Below are positions 53,601 to 61,504 of a DNA stretch of 64,000 nucleotides, piece after piece (position 1 is the first letter of the stretch; the number at the start of each line of letters is the position of its first letter). The translations under genes and the position numbers were made by a program. The notes beneath the pieces are model-generated. The model was not told the origin of the DNA. It did not search any database and saw only the letters and a list, made by a program, of their open reading frames with translations. The stretch comes from Candidatus Latescibacterota bacterium (GTDB lineage Bacteria; Latescibacterota; UBA2968; UBA8231): contig SLHA01000010.1 of NCBI GenBank assembly GCA_007136405.1, positions 1 through 64,000 of the forward strand. Direction: 5' to 3'.

Positions 53601-56600
53601 TCGGCATAGGTCGTCTGCGCCGCGGCGATGGCCTTGTTCTGATCCCGCGATCCGGCTTCAGCTACGGCGATAACCGCGTCCAGTATGCGCTGGCCGCGGT
53701 TGCGCCAGACCTGCATCTCCTCCTCCAGGCGAGTGACGATGTGTTCGCCCAGACCGATGCCGGTGTACGTGCCCCGGCGGCCGATCTTCTCGCAGGCGGC
53801 GAAGAAGGCCTGGACGTCGAAGTCCGTCAGGGCCCGGGGTTCGCGCCCGGCGCAGCCATCGGCGATGGCCAGCGCACTGTTGGGATTTCCCTGCCGCATC
53901 AGGGTGACCAGTTTGGGCATGTCCTGCAGCAGCTCGAGTAACTGCGGGAAGGGAATACCCGTATTGAGCACATCGATGCCCTGCACATCCGTTTCGTAGT
54001 CCCGTCCGGGACCGCGCAACTTGAGCACCAGGGCATGGATACCGCCGCCGACGCGCTCGACGAGTTCCTCGATCCGGGACTCGGGCAAGGGCGCAATGCC
54101 GGCCCAGCGGCGCAAGTCTCCGCCATGGACCTCGGCGTTGGCGCGAATCTGGTCCTCCGTCAGGCCGTAATCACCCAGTTGCACCTGGACCTGGGTGGCG
54201 ATCTCGTCAAGACGGGAGTCGCTGGTGTAGAACAGCATGTCGTTGGTGGAGGACAGCGTCACGGAGGTCATGACCACGTCCGCCGGCGGCGCGTGTCCGG
54301 GGAAGGCCTGGCGCAGCCGGGCGACCGCTTCCGTGTCCGTGTCCGCCAGGTTGTAGGTCTGCAAGACCTGGCGGGCGGCGCGGTGTCCGATGGTGGAATC
54401 GCTGTCCGGATTGAATCCCTCGAGCATGAGGTGTACCAGGTTCTGCCCTTCTTCGTCGAAGGCGTAGTGCAGGTGTTCGCCGGTCTTGGCGAAGATCTCG
54501 AACAAGCGCATGCCCGTCGAGAAGCGGATGTCCTGCACCGGCTTGTATTCGGCGGACAGGGCGATCCGGGCCTGATGGTCCTGGGGACAGGCGGGATGCT
54601 TGTCGCGGGCCTGGCGCAGGCATTCGTAGATGGACCAGGCCTTGTAGAAGACCATGAAACGGTTCACCTGCTCGGCGTTGATGACCATTTTCTCCACGCT
54701 CCAGTCCGCTGCCAGATTGGCGATCAGGCGGGGACCAGATGCGGTTTCGTGCCAGGGACGCCCCAGATGCTCCAGGGCCCGGGCGATCTTGGTGATGTGG
54801 AAGACCAGCAGCTCACCCCGCAGACCGATGTACTCTTCGAGAACCTCGTACCGGAGCAGTTTGTCCGCGGCCCAGTGCTGCCAGTCGAATTCCGTGTTGA
54901 ACTCCTGCTTGCGCGCCAGGGCTTGCTTGGCCAGCTGCATGATGCCGTGGTGCAGGTGGTCCGGAACGCCCATCTGCCTGAGCTTGACATCATTGGTGAG
55001 CGACAGCACAAAGGCCAGGAAGAGCCCGTCCTTGGGGACGCAGTAACCGCCGTATCCCTCACCGGCGGGAGGGACATAGCGGTCCCCGCGCAGGTTCATC
55101 TGGTCTCCCATGTCCTGGGCATCGCCCTCCAGGACCGCGTTGCACAACAGGCCGAGCGCGTTGGAGCCGGCGAAGTGCGTGACGGCCAGGCCGTTCTCCG
55201 AGGTCTTCTGGATTTCCGCATAAGCCAGGGCGGGACGTTCTTCGACGCCGCCCTCGTTGACCAGGCTGTAGAATTCGAACCCGGCCTGGGCGGAGGCGGC
55301 GTCGGCGCCGCCGACCCACTGACGCCACTTGACCACAGAATCCCGCTCGCGGTGGCCCAGATTGACCCGGCTGGGGGTATACAGCAGGTTGTACCGCTTG
55401 TTGCCGCCGGTGGCCTGGTAGTAATAATGGGGATCGCTGCATTCGGCGTTGAGCTGGTGGCGTGCCACCACCGCCTTGCGGGCCGTGGAGGTCAGCGTCT
55501 GCGAATACATGCGCAGGAAGGCCCGCTCACGAGCCTCCATGTCCAGGTGCGGTTTTTCGGCGGACAGTTCCCGGAAGACCAGGCGGCGCGCCTGACTGCG
55601 CATGATGCTGGCCATCTCATCGCGGTAGTCCGGCTCGCTTTCGGCCACGACCCGGCGGGCTTGCTCCACGTCCAGCCCCTGACGGCTGTCCATCACCTCC
55701 TCCACCCGCTGCTCGAAGGCACGCCCGTTGTTTTCCGCCACCAGCGGCACGGCAGCGGTCATCAATTCGTCCCGGTGGTCGTCCAGGTATTGCTCGACGC
55801 GGCGGGGGTCGCGTGCCGGGGCCGTGTCCAGGGTGGCCTCCGGGTCTTCGGCGCATTCCAGCAGCGTACCGAGCAGCGCCACCTGTTCGGCGACGGGGCG
55901 GTAACTGCCGATGACGATGCTTACGGCCACCGGCGCCGGCACTTTCTGCTCGGCCATGACCTCCTCGACGACCACGTCCATGCCCAGATCCGCGATCACC
56001 TTGCGGCCAATCTCGTACATGCGCTGCCGGTAACGGCCGATCTCCTCGTCCACCTCCTGGTCCAGCCCACGGGCCCGGATGACGTTGAACAAGGCCATCT
56101 CCTCTTCGATCCAGGACTGCACATAGCCTTCCGTCATGCCGGCGGATTCGGTGGTGAGGATGTGCAGCGACGAAACAGGGCGGGTGCGCTGCAAGGCGAC
56201 AGGCTCGTACCGGGCCGCGGCCCGTGCGAGGGCCTGCGGTTGATCATCGAAGACTTTCTCCAGCGCGGTGGTGATGCGGGTTCGACCGCTGGCCGCCTCC
56301 AGCACCTGTCCCACCAGGTTGTCCGGAGCATCCCGGTGCGTCTCGCACAGCACCCGGCGCAGCGCCACGCGCCGCGGCACCGACTCCTGTTCGACCAGGC
56401 GGTGGATGGCTTCGATCAACGCGTCCTCGCTGGCTTCGATCAGCGCCGCCAGGTGGCTGATCTCCGGATGCTGGCGCGGCATGTCCTGCAGGACCAGGCG
56501 TGCGGCCTCGTCCGGTGTGACCGTCGGGTCCTCGGCGCAGATGTCGTCCACGGCGCGGGCGAGCCGGCGGTCCGATTCGGTGATCAGGATCCTGGCCAGT

Positions 56601-58510
56601 CCGACGCGCTCGGAGGCCATGACCTCGTCCAGATTCTGAGCCCAGAACGGAGCGTGCAGCCGGAAGAACGCTTCCATGGCTTCCTGATCGACTTCGGTCT
56701 GTATCTGATCTACCTGAGTGAGCTGGCCGCCGACTTCCACTTCCCGGCGGATGAGTCGCTCCTTGATGAACAGAGGGATGGCCTCCACCCAGTCGTTGAC
56801 CTTGATCACCCAGTGCGTGTCGGTTTCGCGGCCGTTTACCTCGATCCGGCCGGCACCGGGGGTGTTGTAGATATAGTCCCCGCCCTGGCGCAGCAGGTCG
56901 CGCAGATCCTCCTCCTTGCCGGTGTGCACTTCGCGGAAGGCATTGGCATTGGCCAGGTTGATGGTTTCGCTGGGATGCAGCCGCTGCAGCTGGAGCACAT
57001 ATGCCGCCGGAGACTTGTCACAGGATTCGAGTTCGCGGCGACAACGGGCGGACAGATCGAAGAGTTTGTCGATCGCCTGGCCGGCATTCTGCATGCGTTC
57101 CCGCGCCATGTCGATGGCGCCGCGCGACAGGAGACGACGGGAGGCGTTGTCCGCTTCGTCGAGGATTTTCTGCGCTGATTCCGACTGGTGTCCGACCAGG
57201 CATTCGTCAAAGGCGTTGAGCGCGCCGACCAGGCGGGCGTACGGCGTGCGTTTCTGCTGCTGCACGAGATGCAGCAGGCTGGTGGCTGCGGCGTGCAGAT
57301 CCGTGTTGTGGCGACTGGCGCGTTCGATCTGGCGGGCTACACGCGCCAGCCGGCTCTTGTCGTCGACGAATTTGGCGGTGGACAGCAGATTGGCCTGGTT
57401 GCCGAAGGCCCTGGACAGGCGCCCGGAGACCAGGCGGATGTCGTTTTCGTATGCCCAGCCGGAGATGCGTTGGATGTTCCTGCCTTCAGCCCGGTAATCG
57501 AAATGGCGCGAGATGGTAGCGTTGACCTCAGCGCGCCATTCGTCCAGATCCTCGGCTTCGCTGTTCAGCAGACGGCCGACCTCGTCCTGGGGGTAGGGGG
57601 CGTCGATGCGATCCTGCATGCGTATCCAGGTGACCCATTTGTCGCGCCATTTCAGCGTGTTCTCCACCTGCTCGAAGACGCGGTTCGCATAGGCCAACGG
57701 CGATTCACCCGAACGGGGCGCCGTCAGGCTGGAGGCCTCCGGAGCGACCTCGCGTATTTTCTCACTGACGCCCCGTCGCAACGAGGTACCGGTGTCCGCA
57801 TAGCGCATCTGGTCTATGGCCAGACCGGCCTGGAACAGCGTTTCCGTGGAGATCGCCGCCAGCTCCGTGATGCCCACTCCGTCCTGCGTCTCGGCCAGCC
57901 GGGCGTCGTAGCGGTTGGTCACGGCCATGCCGAGGATGTTGCCGCAATCCACCGGGGCGGTGCGCAGGAACTGCTGCAACTGCTCGCGCTGCAGACTGGT
58001 GAGCAGTGCATACATGTCGAAGACGCGATGGATGGCGGCGCGCTGGGTGACCTTGGGATTGAGCATGGAGAGGGTGCCCAGCAGGACCATGCCGGCAAAA
58101 TGCGCCGAGGCCTCGGCCGGATCCTGCGGCGCCCAGGTGGCGTCCAGCTGCAATACCGGGCTGGCGCCCTTGCGGGGTGCCGGGTAGAGGCGAGCGACGC
58201 GATCGTTGCTTTCCACAAAATTCACGCGGATGCTGCCGCGGTGCGACGTGGCGTCACGCAGGACCGCCGTCAGCAACGGGTGGGTGGAGCTGGCTTCGGT
58301 GAAGGCCTGGTATCCTGTCGCGAACACGGCCGCCGTGGCCTGTACCGCGTCATTGGCTCGGCGCGGCAGTTCGAAGCGGCAGTGCTTGCGCGTCAGTTTG
58401 AGCTTGCCCTCGGCGAGCGTCTTGCCGGGCTGACGCAACGCTATCTGGGAGTTCTCTCCCCCGGCGTCCAGGTCCGGCATATGGATGGGAAGGCAGTGAT
58501 GATCCGCCAT
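50639..58510 (-). CDS. Giant protein of unknown function (2,623 residues) with C-terminal ATP-grasp-like segment
   Basis: The ATG at 58510 with GAGG and the start 'MADHHCLPIHMPDLDAGGEN' are clearly better than the ORF-track start at 58702. One uninterrupted frame runs 7.9 kb. There is no signal peptide or obvious membrane helix, so it is cytosolic. Long helical regions (about 350-1000 and 1550-1950) flank blocks with more globular character near 1090-1300 ('GYGGYCVPKDGLFLAFV') and 2130-2600. Near 2308-2325 'HPIVLIKGAAESGARNLKVF' resembles the nucleotide-binding strand-loop of ATP-grasp folds, with 'SDITYDKSLYPSIF' before it and 'YGSLRIVASS' after. I recognise no full-length family. It precedes the ATP-grasp and kinase genes. 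Confidence 0.85.
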   Translation of the reverse strand: MADHHCLPIHMPDLDAGGENSQIALRQPGKTLAEGKLKLTRKHCRFELPRRANDAVQATAAVFATGYQAFTEASSTHPLLTAVLRDATSHRGSIRVNFVESNDRVARLYPAPRKGASPVLQLDATWAPQDPAEASAHFAGMVLLGTLSMLNPKVTQRAAIHRVFDMYALLTSLQREQLQQFLRTAPVDCGNILGMAVTNRYDARLAETQDGVGITELAAISTETLFQAGLAIDQMRYADTGTSLRRGVSEKIREVAPEASSLTAPRSGESPLAYANRVFEQVENTLKWRDKWVTWIRMQDRIDAPYPQDEVGRLLNSEAEDLDEWRAEVNATISRHFDYRAEGRNIQRISGWAYENDIRLVSGRLSRAFGNQANLLSTAKFVDDKSRLARVARQIERASRHNTDLHAAATSLLHLVQQQKRTPYARLVGALNAFDECLVGHQSESAQKILDEADNASRRLLSRGAIDMARERMQNAGQAIDKLFDLSARCRRELESCDKSPAAYVLQLQRLHPSETINLANANAFREVHTGKEEDLRDLLRQGGDYIYNTPGAGRIEVNGRETDTHWVIKVNDWVEAIPLFIKERLIRREVEVGGQLTQVDQIQTEVDQEAMEAFFRLHAPFWAQNLDEVMASERVGLARILITESDRRLARAVDDICAEDPTVTPDEAARLVLQDMPRQHPEISHLAALIEASEDALIEAIHRLVEQESVPRRVALRRVLCETHRDAPDNLVGQVLEAASGRTRITTALEKVFDDQPQALARAAARYEPVALQRTRPVSSLHILTTESAGMTEGYVQSWIEEEMALFNVIRARGLDQEVDEEIGRYRQRMYEIGRKVIADLGMDVVVEEVMAEQKVPAPVAVSIVIGSYRPVAEQVALLGTLLECAEDPEATLDTAPARDPRRVEQYLDDHRDELMTAAVPLVAENNGRAFEQRVEEVMDSRQGLDVEQARRVVAESEPDYRDEMASIMRSQARRLVFRELSAEKPHLDMEARERAFLRMYSQTLTSTARKAVVARHQLNAECSDPHYYYQATGGNKRYNLLYTPSRVNLGHRERDSVVKWRQWVGGADAASAQAGFEFYSLVNEGGVEERPALAYAEIQKTSENGLAVTHFAGSNALGLLCNAVLEGDAQDMGDQMNLRGDRYVPPAGEGYGGYCVPKDGLFLAFVLSLTNDVKLRQMGVPDHLHHGIMQLAKQALARKQEFNTEFDWQHWAADKLLRYEVLEEYIGLRGELLVFHITKIARALEHLGRPWHETASGPRLIANLAADWSVEKMVINAEQVNRFMVFYKAWSIYECLRQARDKHPACPQDHQARIALSAEYKPVQDIRFSTGMRLFEIFAKTGEHLHYAFDEEGQNLVHLMLEGFNPDSDSTIGHRAARQVLQTYNLADTDTEAVARLRQAFPGHAPPADVVMTSVTLSSTNDMLFYTSDSRLDEIATQVQVQLGDYGLTEDQIRANAEVHGGDLRRWAGIAPLPESRIEELVERVGGGIHALVLKLRGPGRDYETDVQGIDVLNTGIPFPQLLELLQDMPKLVTLMRQGNPNSALAIADGCAGREPRALTDFDVQAFFAACEKIGRRGTYTGIGLGEHIVTRLEEEMQVWRNRGQRILDAVIAVAEAGSRDQNKAIAAAQTTYAEIQRQLTDDDEAGKALRQEQKLRRFKKWRQRDAFVSQARVRIAAGLPLSRLDAGAWIAGLGGVFVLLGETRQRIDALLERFAAGVQRIAAAATAPEADVAAFSPAENEQILDALVRPAYEPDSARFTQQKLVESSSKAVEVAAVEALERRRALRVRAEKARAMSDREAGFQEAMKAFASASAAPCLDQASQHMEDLLEQIRQFDATAATATEDRTSINHLFGQLIGCTRRTLEALGTEHYDGDALTAFRESVAQVYTGREIILEDWKVLAGGYEDIGVLARLAEKAAAAPDQLEAATRGMELFYVTFALAQTLQFALEDPEEIDERLFYKNLTDFFAETINDHWYEYRPWIFDRGTAFDNLTEAEIYALANQHHDWLYRYIRTVIVRCTELGSLPEKDVDALLGRIDQDAVTPGIGAGGESLDEKRWRAYNQLRELSFMHSDGFATPPVFHDFDPDLIEADKRVNVVFLYPVGRTHVSRALREGPTLDQAVRQDGHRGANLLITRHGYATQVEGAERDLLVIEDAHFYISRDTYIAALQQHRGLDQTAAAAEADAASERGALSPKGIRIAARFTRPIPVGALIPFHGLPIYESGQTEDLGLPATVQSLVFSDITYDKSLYPSIFRPEFGVCLPPEMDWRREYGAGKSPAEIRELMTTGVPNEDFRGLEAFGAEHPIVLIKGAAESGARNLKVFDLQDEAGRVDPEAVSAAVDFLYDVARRQNVVIQTAVLTSPEFWTTPEFMERFVERQVLEWNTPVQRDRLPRSQIYGSLRIVASSAHPDQPYDAAFPITLTSLQVATNVGRGGTLEKLLDEFVQEQYRDQIRPGLEAEVPKVMQAMTAFAAQYEEQFRQQRGRDIGTDARGVSYAWAPYLMLDYLASPVFSRPGRLVDIEPIYDEAGRRIGSVPILQDEHGRAPADITGWEFIHLEPNVGIGLWDRFNLREEALEQLASQQQGRAFDHDRVGQSDRVVLRNFVIAGEQYLQAVRA

Positions 58511-58803
58511 GGAGTTACCTCGCTGTTTGGAGATGAGCCTGTGGCTGGCACGATGGGCGGGCCCAGGCTGTTGTCCGGTATTGGTGTCCTGTGTTTGCTG
58601 TGCCGTACATGATCCAGCGCGTCCGAGTGGCGGCTTGCCAGACCGGACCGGAGGATATATCTGCGGATACTCGAGTATGGGCAATATACGGAGCCAGCCC
58701 AACAGAGGCTATCCCCGAAGGAACGGATCCTTGCGCTATCCGCGCATGGGAGGTGCCGGCGAACGAGAGGCGCAGGGCAGCGGAAACCGGCGCCGCGCCG
58801 GCA
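58511..58803. other. Gap between the AraC regulator and the giant gene (293 bp)
   Basis: This spacer should hold the AraC-responsive promoter of the giant-gene cluster. I see the GAGG ribosome binding site just before 58510 but no clear sigma70 or sigma54 pair, and no strong terminator for the AraC gene. Confidence 0.4.
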
Positions 58804-59628
58804 TCACCGGAACGACTTGCGCCAGGTGCGGCCGCCGGAACGCCGGTAGTCGGACGGGGCGATGCCTACTTGTTCCTTGAACAGAGTACTGAAATGGCTG
58901 AAGGACTGGTAACCCACGCTCAGGCTGATCTGGGTGATCGACAGCGTGCTTTCCAGCAGCAGCTTCTTGCTGTAGTCCAGGCGCATCCCGGTAAGGACCT
59001 GGTTCAGCGTCTGGTGCCGTACCTGACGAAACAGCCGGGCCAGATGCGCCGGTGACAGGTTGACCACCCGGGCCAGCCCGGCGCGTGTGAGTGGCTGGCT
59101 CAGGTTGTTGCGCATGTAACTCTCCACCCGCTCGACGATCTCGCGCTGGTAGGCGGCATTGACCGAGGGCGGGCCGAGCGTGCCGGCGGGGGCCGCCGGG
59201 ATGGCTGCGCGCCGCAGGCCGATGAGGATCCTGGTGAGCAGGATGCCAATCAGGTCGTCGGCGTTGCTGTCAGCAGGAAGCCGGATCTCGGAAACCAGGG
59301 CGTGCAGATCCGGCTGCAACTCCAGGGGCGTAGGCATCACCCGGTCGATCAGGGCGTCGAGGTCCAGCCGGGTGGCGCTGAAATGGGCCCACAGATAACC
59401 CGGGGCCCGGTCCACCGAGCGCGGAGAACGGAGGGTTCCGGGCGGAATGAGGATGGACTCGTGGGATTTGAGCAGGTGCTGCTGCGGACCGACGATCATC
59501 TCCACCGCGCCGTACAGCACGCAGTACCATTGGTAGATCTCATGCCGGTGCGCACCGTAATGGTAGCGCGTTCCTTTCTCACGGTAGCCGACACGCTGGA
59601 GCTGAATGGGCAGGTCCGAATGAGGCAT
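58804..59628 (-). CDS. AraC-family transcriptional regulator
   Basis: This 274-residue protein has a cupin-type sensor domain at about 10-150 ('YHYGAHRHEIYQWYCVLYGA', 'ILIPPGTLRS'). A C-terminal pair of helix-turn-helix motifs is at about 170-270 ('LARVVNLSPAHLARLFRQV', 'ISLSVGYQSFSHFSTLFKEQ'). Members bind small ligands, often sugars, and activate nearby operons. It is upstream of the giant gene on the same strand with a 293-base gap, so it is the likely local regulator of that cluster. The cupin histidines are present. Confidence 0.92.
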   Translation of the reverse strand: MPHSDLPIQLQRVGYREKGTRYHYGAHRHEIYQWYCVLYGAVEMIVGPQQHLLKSHESILIPPGTLRSPRSVDRAPGYLWAHFSATRLDLDALIDRVMPTPLELQPDLHALVSEIRLPADSNADDLIGILLTRILIGLRRAAIPAAPAGTLGPPSVNAAYQREIVERVESYMRNNLSQPLTRAGLARVVNLSPAHLARLFRQVRHQTLNQVLTGMRLDYSKKLLLESTLSITQISLSVGYQSFSHFSTLFKEQVGIAPSDYRRSGGRTWRKSFR

Positions 59629-60046
59629 GGCCGCAGCAACCGGACGCAGGCTGGCTGGTCCGGTGTGACCCGGACCGCCCGGTCAGCCGGTCTGTTGGAG
59701 AAGAGCGTGCGTCACACTCCGGGTGTTCGCGTTCGCCGGTACCCGGTAGCATGCCTCGAGGGACGCTGCTGCGCCGTGCCCTGGTACGGGAAGAGAACAG
59801 GGTCTCAGGTCGCAGCGAGAGGCGGCGAACCGCAGGAACACCGACCATAAAGTACCGGTTGGGCGCGACGGGATCAACTGTGTCGCGCCTGTGTTATGCG
59901 CTTGGCCGGCAATCGCTGGAGCAGGATCGCGGCAGGACGATGCAAAACACAGCCGCTGCGATCCGCTGCAATGCTGCGATCCGCTGCAATGGGGTGCTGC
60001 GGCCGGGGATGGGGCACGATCATCCGGCCGGAGATGGATGCCGGTG
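59629..60046. other. Gap between the NtrC-type gene end and the AraC gene (418 bp)
   Basis: This contains an 18-bp tandem duplication (59955-59990) and the upstream region of the AraC gene. No ORF on either strand looks real, and no T-tailed hairpin closes the NtrC-type operon. Confidence 0.5.
59955..59990. repeat. 18-bp perfect tandem duplication
   Basis: GCTGCGATCCGCTGCAAT occurs twice head to tail (59955-59972 and 59973-59990). The unit itself contains two related GCTGC words, so longer runs could arise by slippage. Confidence 0.95.
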
Positions 60047-61465
60047 TCAGGGCTGGTCCACTGCCTGGGGTACGCCGTCACCGTTGGTGCCGTTGACTTC
60101 CTTGAACGCGTCCATGGCACCGTACTCGTGCAGCTTGTTGCGCAGGGTACGCGTGCTTATACCCAGTATGCCCGCGGCTTCCGTGCGATTGCCGCCACAA
60201 CTCTCGAGCGTTTTCATGATGAGCCGCTGTTCCATTTCATGGACGGTCAGGCCCACGCGAATACCGTTATCAGCCCGGGTTTCCGGCCCGGCGGTCAGCT
60301 TGCGCGGCAGGTCATCGGCGTCCAGCATGTCGCCCTGCGCCACCACCACGGCGCGTTCGATGTAGTTTTCCAGTTCCCGGATATTTCCAGGCCAGTCGTA
60401 GCGCATCAGGATGTCGAAGGCGGCATCGGTGATGCCCTGGATTTTCTTGCCGTTTTCCTTGTTGTAGCGCTCGATGAAGTGACTGATCAGGGTGGCGATA
60501 TCCTCCTTGCGTTCGCGCAGCGGCGGCAGCTCCACTTCGATGACATTGAGGCGGTAGTAAAGGTCTTCACGGAAGTTGCCCTCCAGGACCTCCTTCTCCA
60601 GATCCCTGTTGGTGGTGGCGATGATGCGCACATCCACCTTGATGGTCTGATTACTGCCGACCCGCTCGAATTCCCGTTCCTGCAGTACGCGCAGCAACTT
60701 CGCCTGCAGGGAGGCGTCGATCTCGCTGATTTCGTCCAGCAGCAACGTCCCGCCATCCGCCATCTCGAAGCGTCCACGGGTTTGTTTGATCGCTCCGGTG
60801 AAGGCTCCTTTCTCATGGCCGAACAGCTCGCTCTCCATCAGTTCGCGGGGCAGCGCGGCGCAGTTGATGCGGATGAACGGTCCGTTACCGCGTGGACTGT
60901 TGTAATGCAGCGCGCGGGCAGCCAGCTCCTTGCCGGTACCGCTCTCTCCGGTCACCAGTACCGTGGCGCGGCTGCTGGCCACGGTGTCGAGAAGGTCGAA
61001 AATTCGATCCATGCAACGGGCCTTGCCCAGCATGTTCGCATATCCGTAGCGTTCCTTCAACTCGGAGCGCAGGCGACGGTTTTCGCGCTGGGCCTCCTGA
61101 TACATCAAAGCGCGCTCGACCACCAGTTCGATTTCGGCCGGATCGGTGGAGCCTTTCTGGATGTAGTCGTAAGCTCCTTTCTTCATGGCCTGCACGGCAT
61201 CCTCGATGGTGCCATAGGCGGTCATGAGGATGATGTGCGTATCCGGCGCCTTGGCGCGCGCTGCTTCGAGCAGTTCCAGACCGGTCATGCCGGGCATGCG
61301 GATATCGGAGAGGATCAGATCGTATTCCGTTTCGTCCAGCCGGGCCAGCGCGGTTCTGGCTTCCGGTGCGGTGTCTACCTCGTAGCCTCTGAGCTTGAGG
61401 ATCTCCTCAGTGGCCTCGCGCACGTAGGCGTCATCGTCGACTACGAGAATGCGTTTGTTGGGCAT
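60047..61465 (-). CDS. NtrC-family sigma54-dependent response regulator
   Basis: This 472-residue protein has a receiver domain with D54 in 'LILSDIRMPGMTG' and acidic 'VVDDD'. The AAA+ domain has Walker A 'GESGTGKE' (about 170), the sigma54-contact loop 'GAFTGA' (about 215), 'GGTLLLDEI', and arginine-finger region 'FREDLYYRLNV'. A Fis-type helix-turn-helix at the end reads 'GNRTEAAGILGISTRTLRNK'. It activates promoters read by RpoN, which is encoded at 42.0 kb. It follows the histidine kinase gene by 39 bases and forms its two-component pair. Similar to FleR/FlgR or AtoC-type regulators; the regulon is not shown. Confidence 0.95.
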   Translation of the reverse strand: MPNKRILVVDDDAYVREATEEILKLRGYEVDTAPEARTALARLDETEYDLILSDIRMPGMTGLELLEAARAKAPDTHIILMTAYGTIEDAVQAMKKGAYDYIQKGSTDPAEIELVVERALMYQEAQRENRRLRSELKERYGYANMLGKARCMDRIFDLLDTVASSRATVLVTGESGTGKELAARALHYNSPRGNGPFIRINCAALPRELMESELFGHEKGAFTGAIKQTRGRFEMADGGTLLLDEISEIDASLQAKLLRVLQEREFERVGSNQTIKVDVRIIATTNRDLEKEVLEGNFREDLYYRLNVIEVELPPLRERKEDIATLISHFIERYNKENGKKIQGITDAAFDILMRYDWPGNIRELENYIERAVVVAQGDMLDADDLPRKLTAGPETRADNGIRVGLTVHEMEQRLIMKTLESCGGNRTEAAGILGISTRTLRNKLHEYGAMDAFKEVNGTNGDGVPQAVDQP

Positions 61466-61504
61466 TGTCCGTGTCCCTCACTCTGCCGGGTGACGGGGGT
61501 GCGC

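Noticed and set aside
54035-57178. 1,047-residue ORF on the plus strand opposite the giant gene
   Set aside because: It is an antisense shadow of the giant, His/Gln/Gly-rich with no motifs, as GC-rich codon bias produces; the minus-strand frame has a clear RBS and protein character.
58591-59055. Plus-strand ORF 'MFAVPYMIQRVRVAACQTGP...'
   Set aside because: It overlaps the AraC gene end in antisense, lacks an RBS and its composition is that of shadow sequence.
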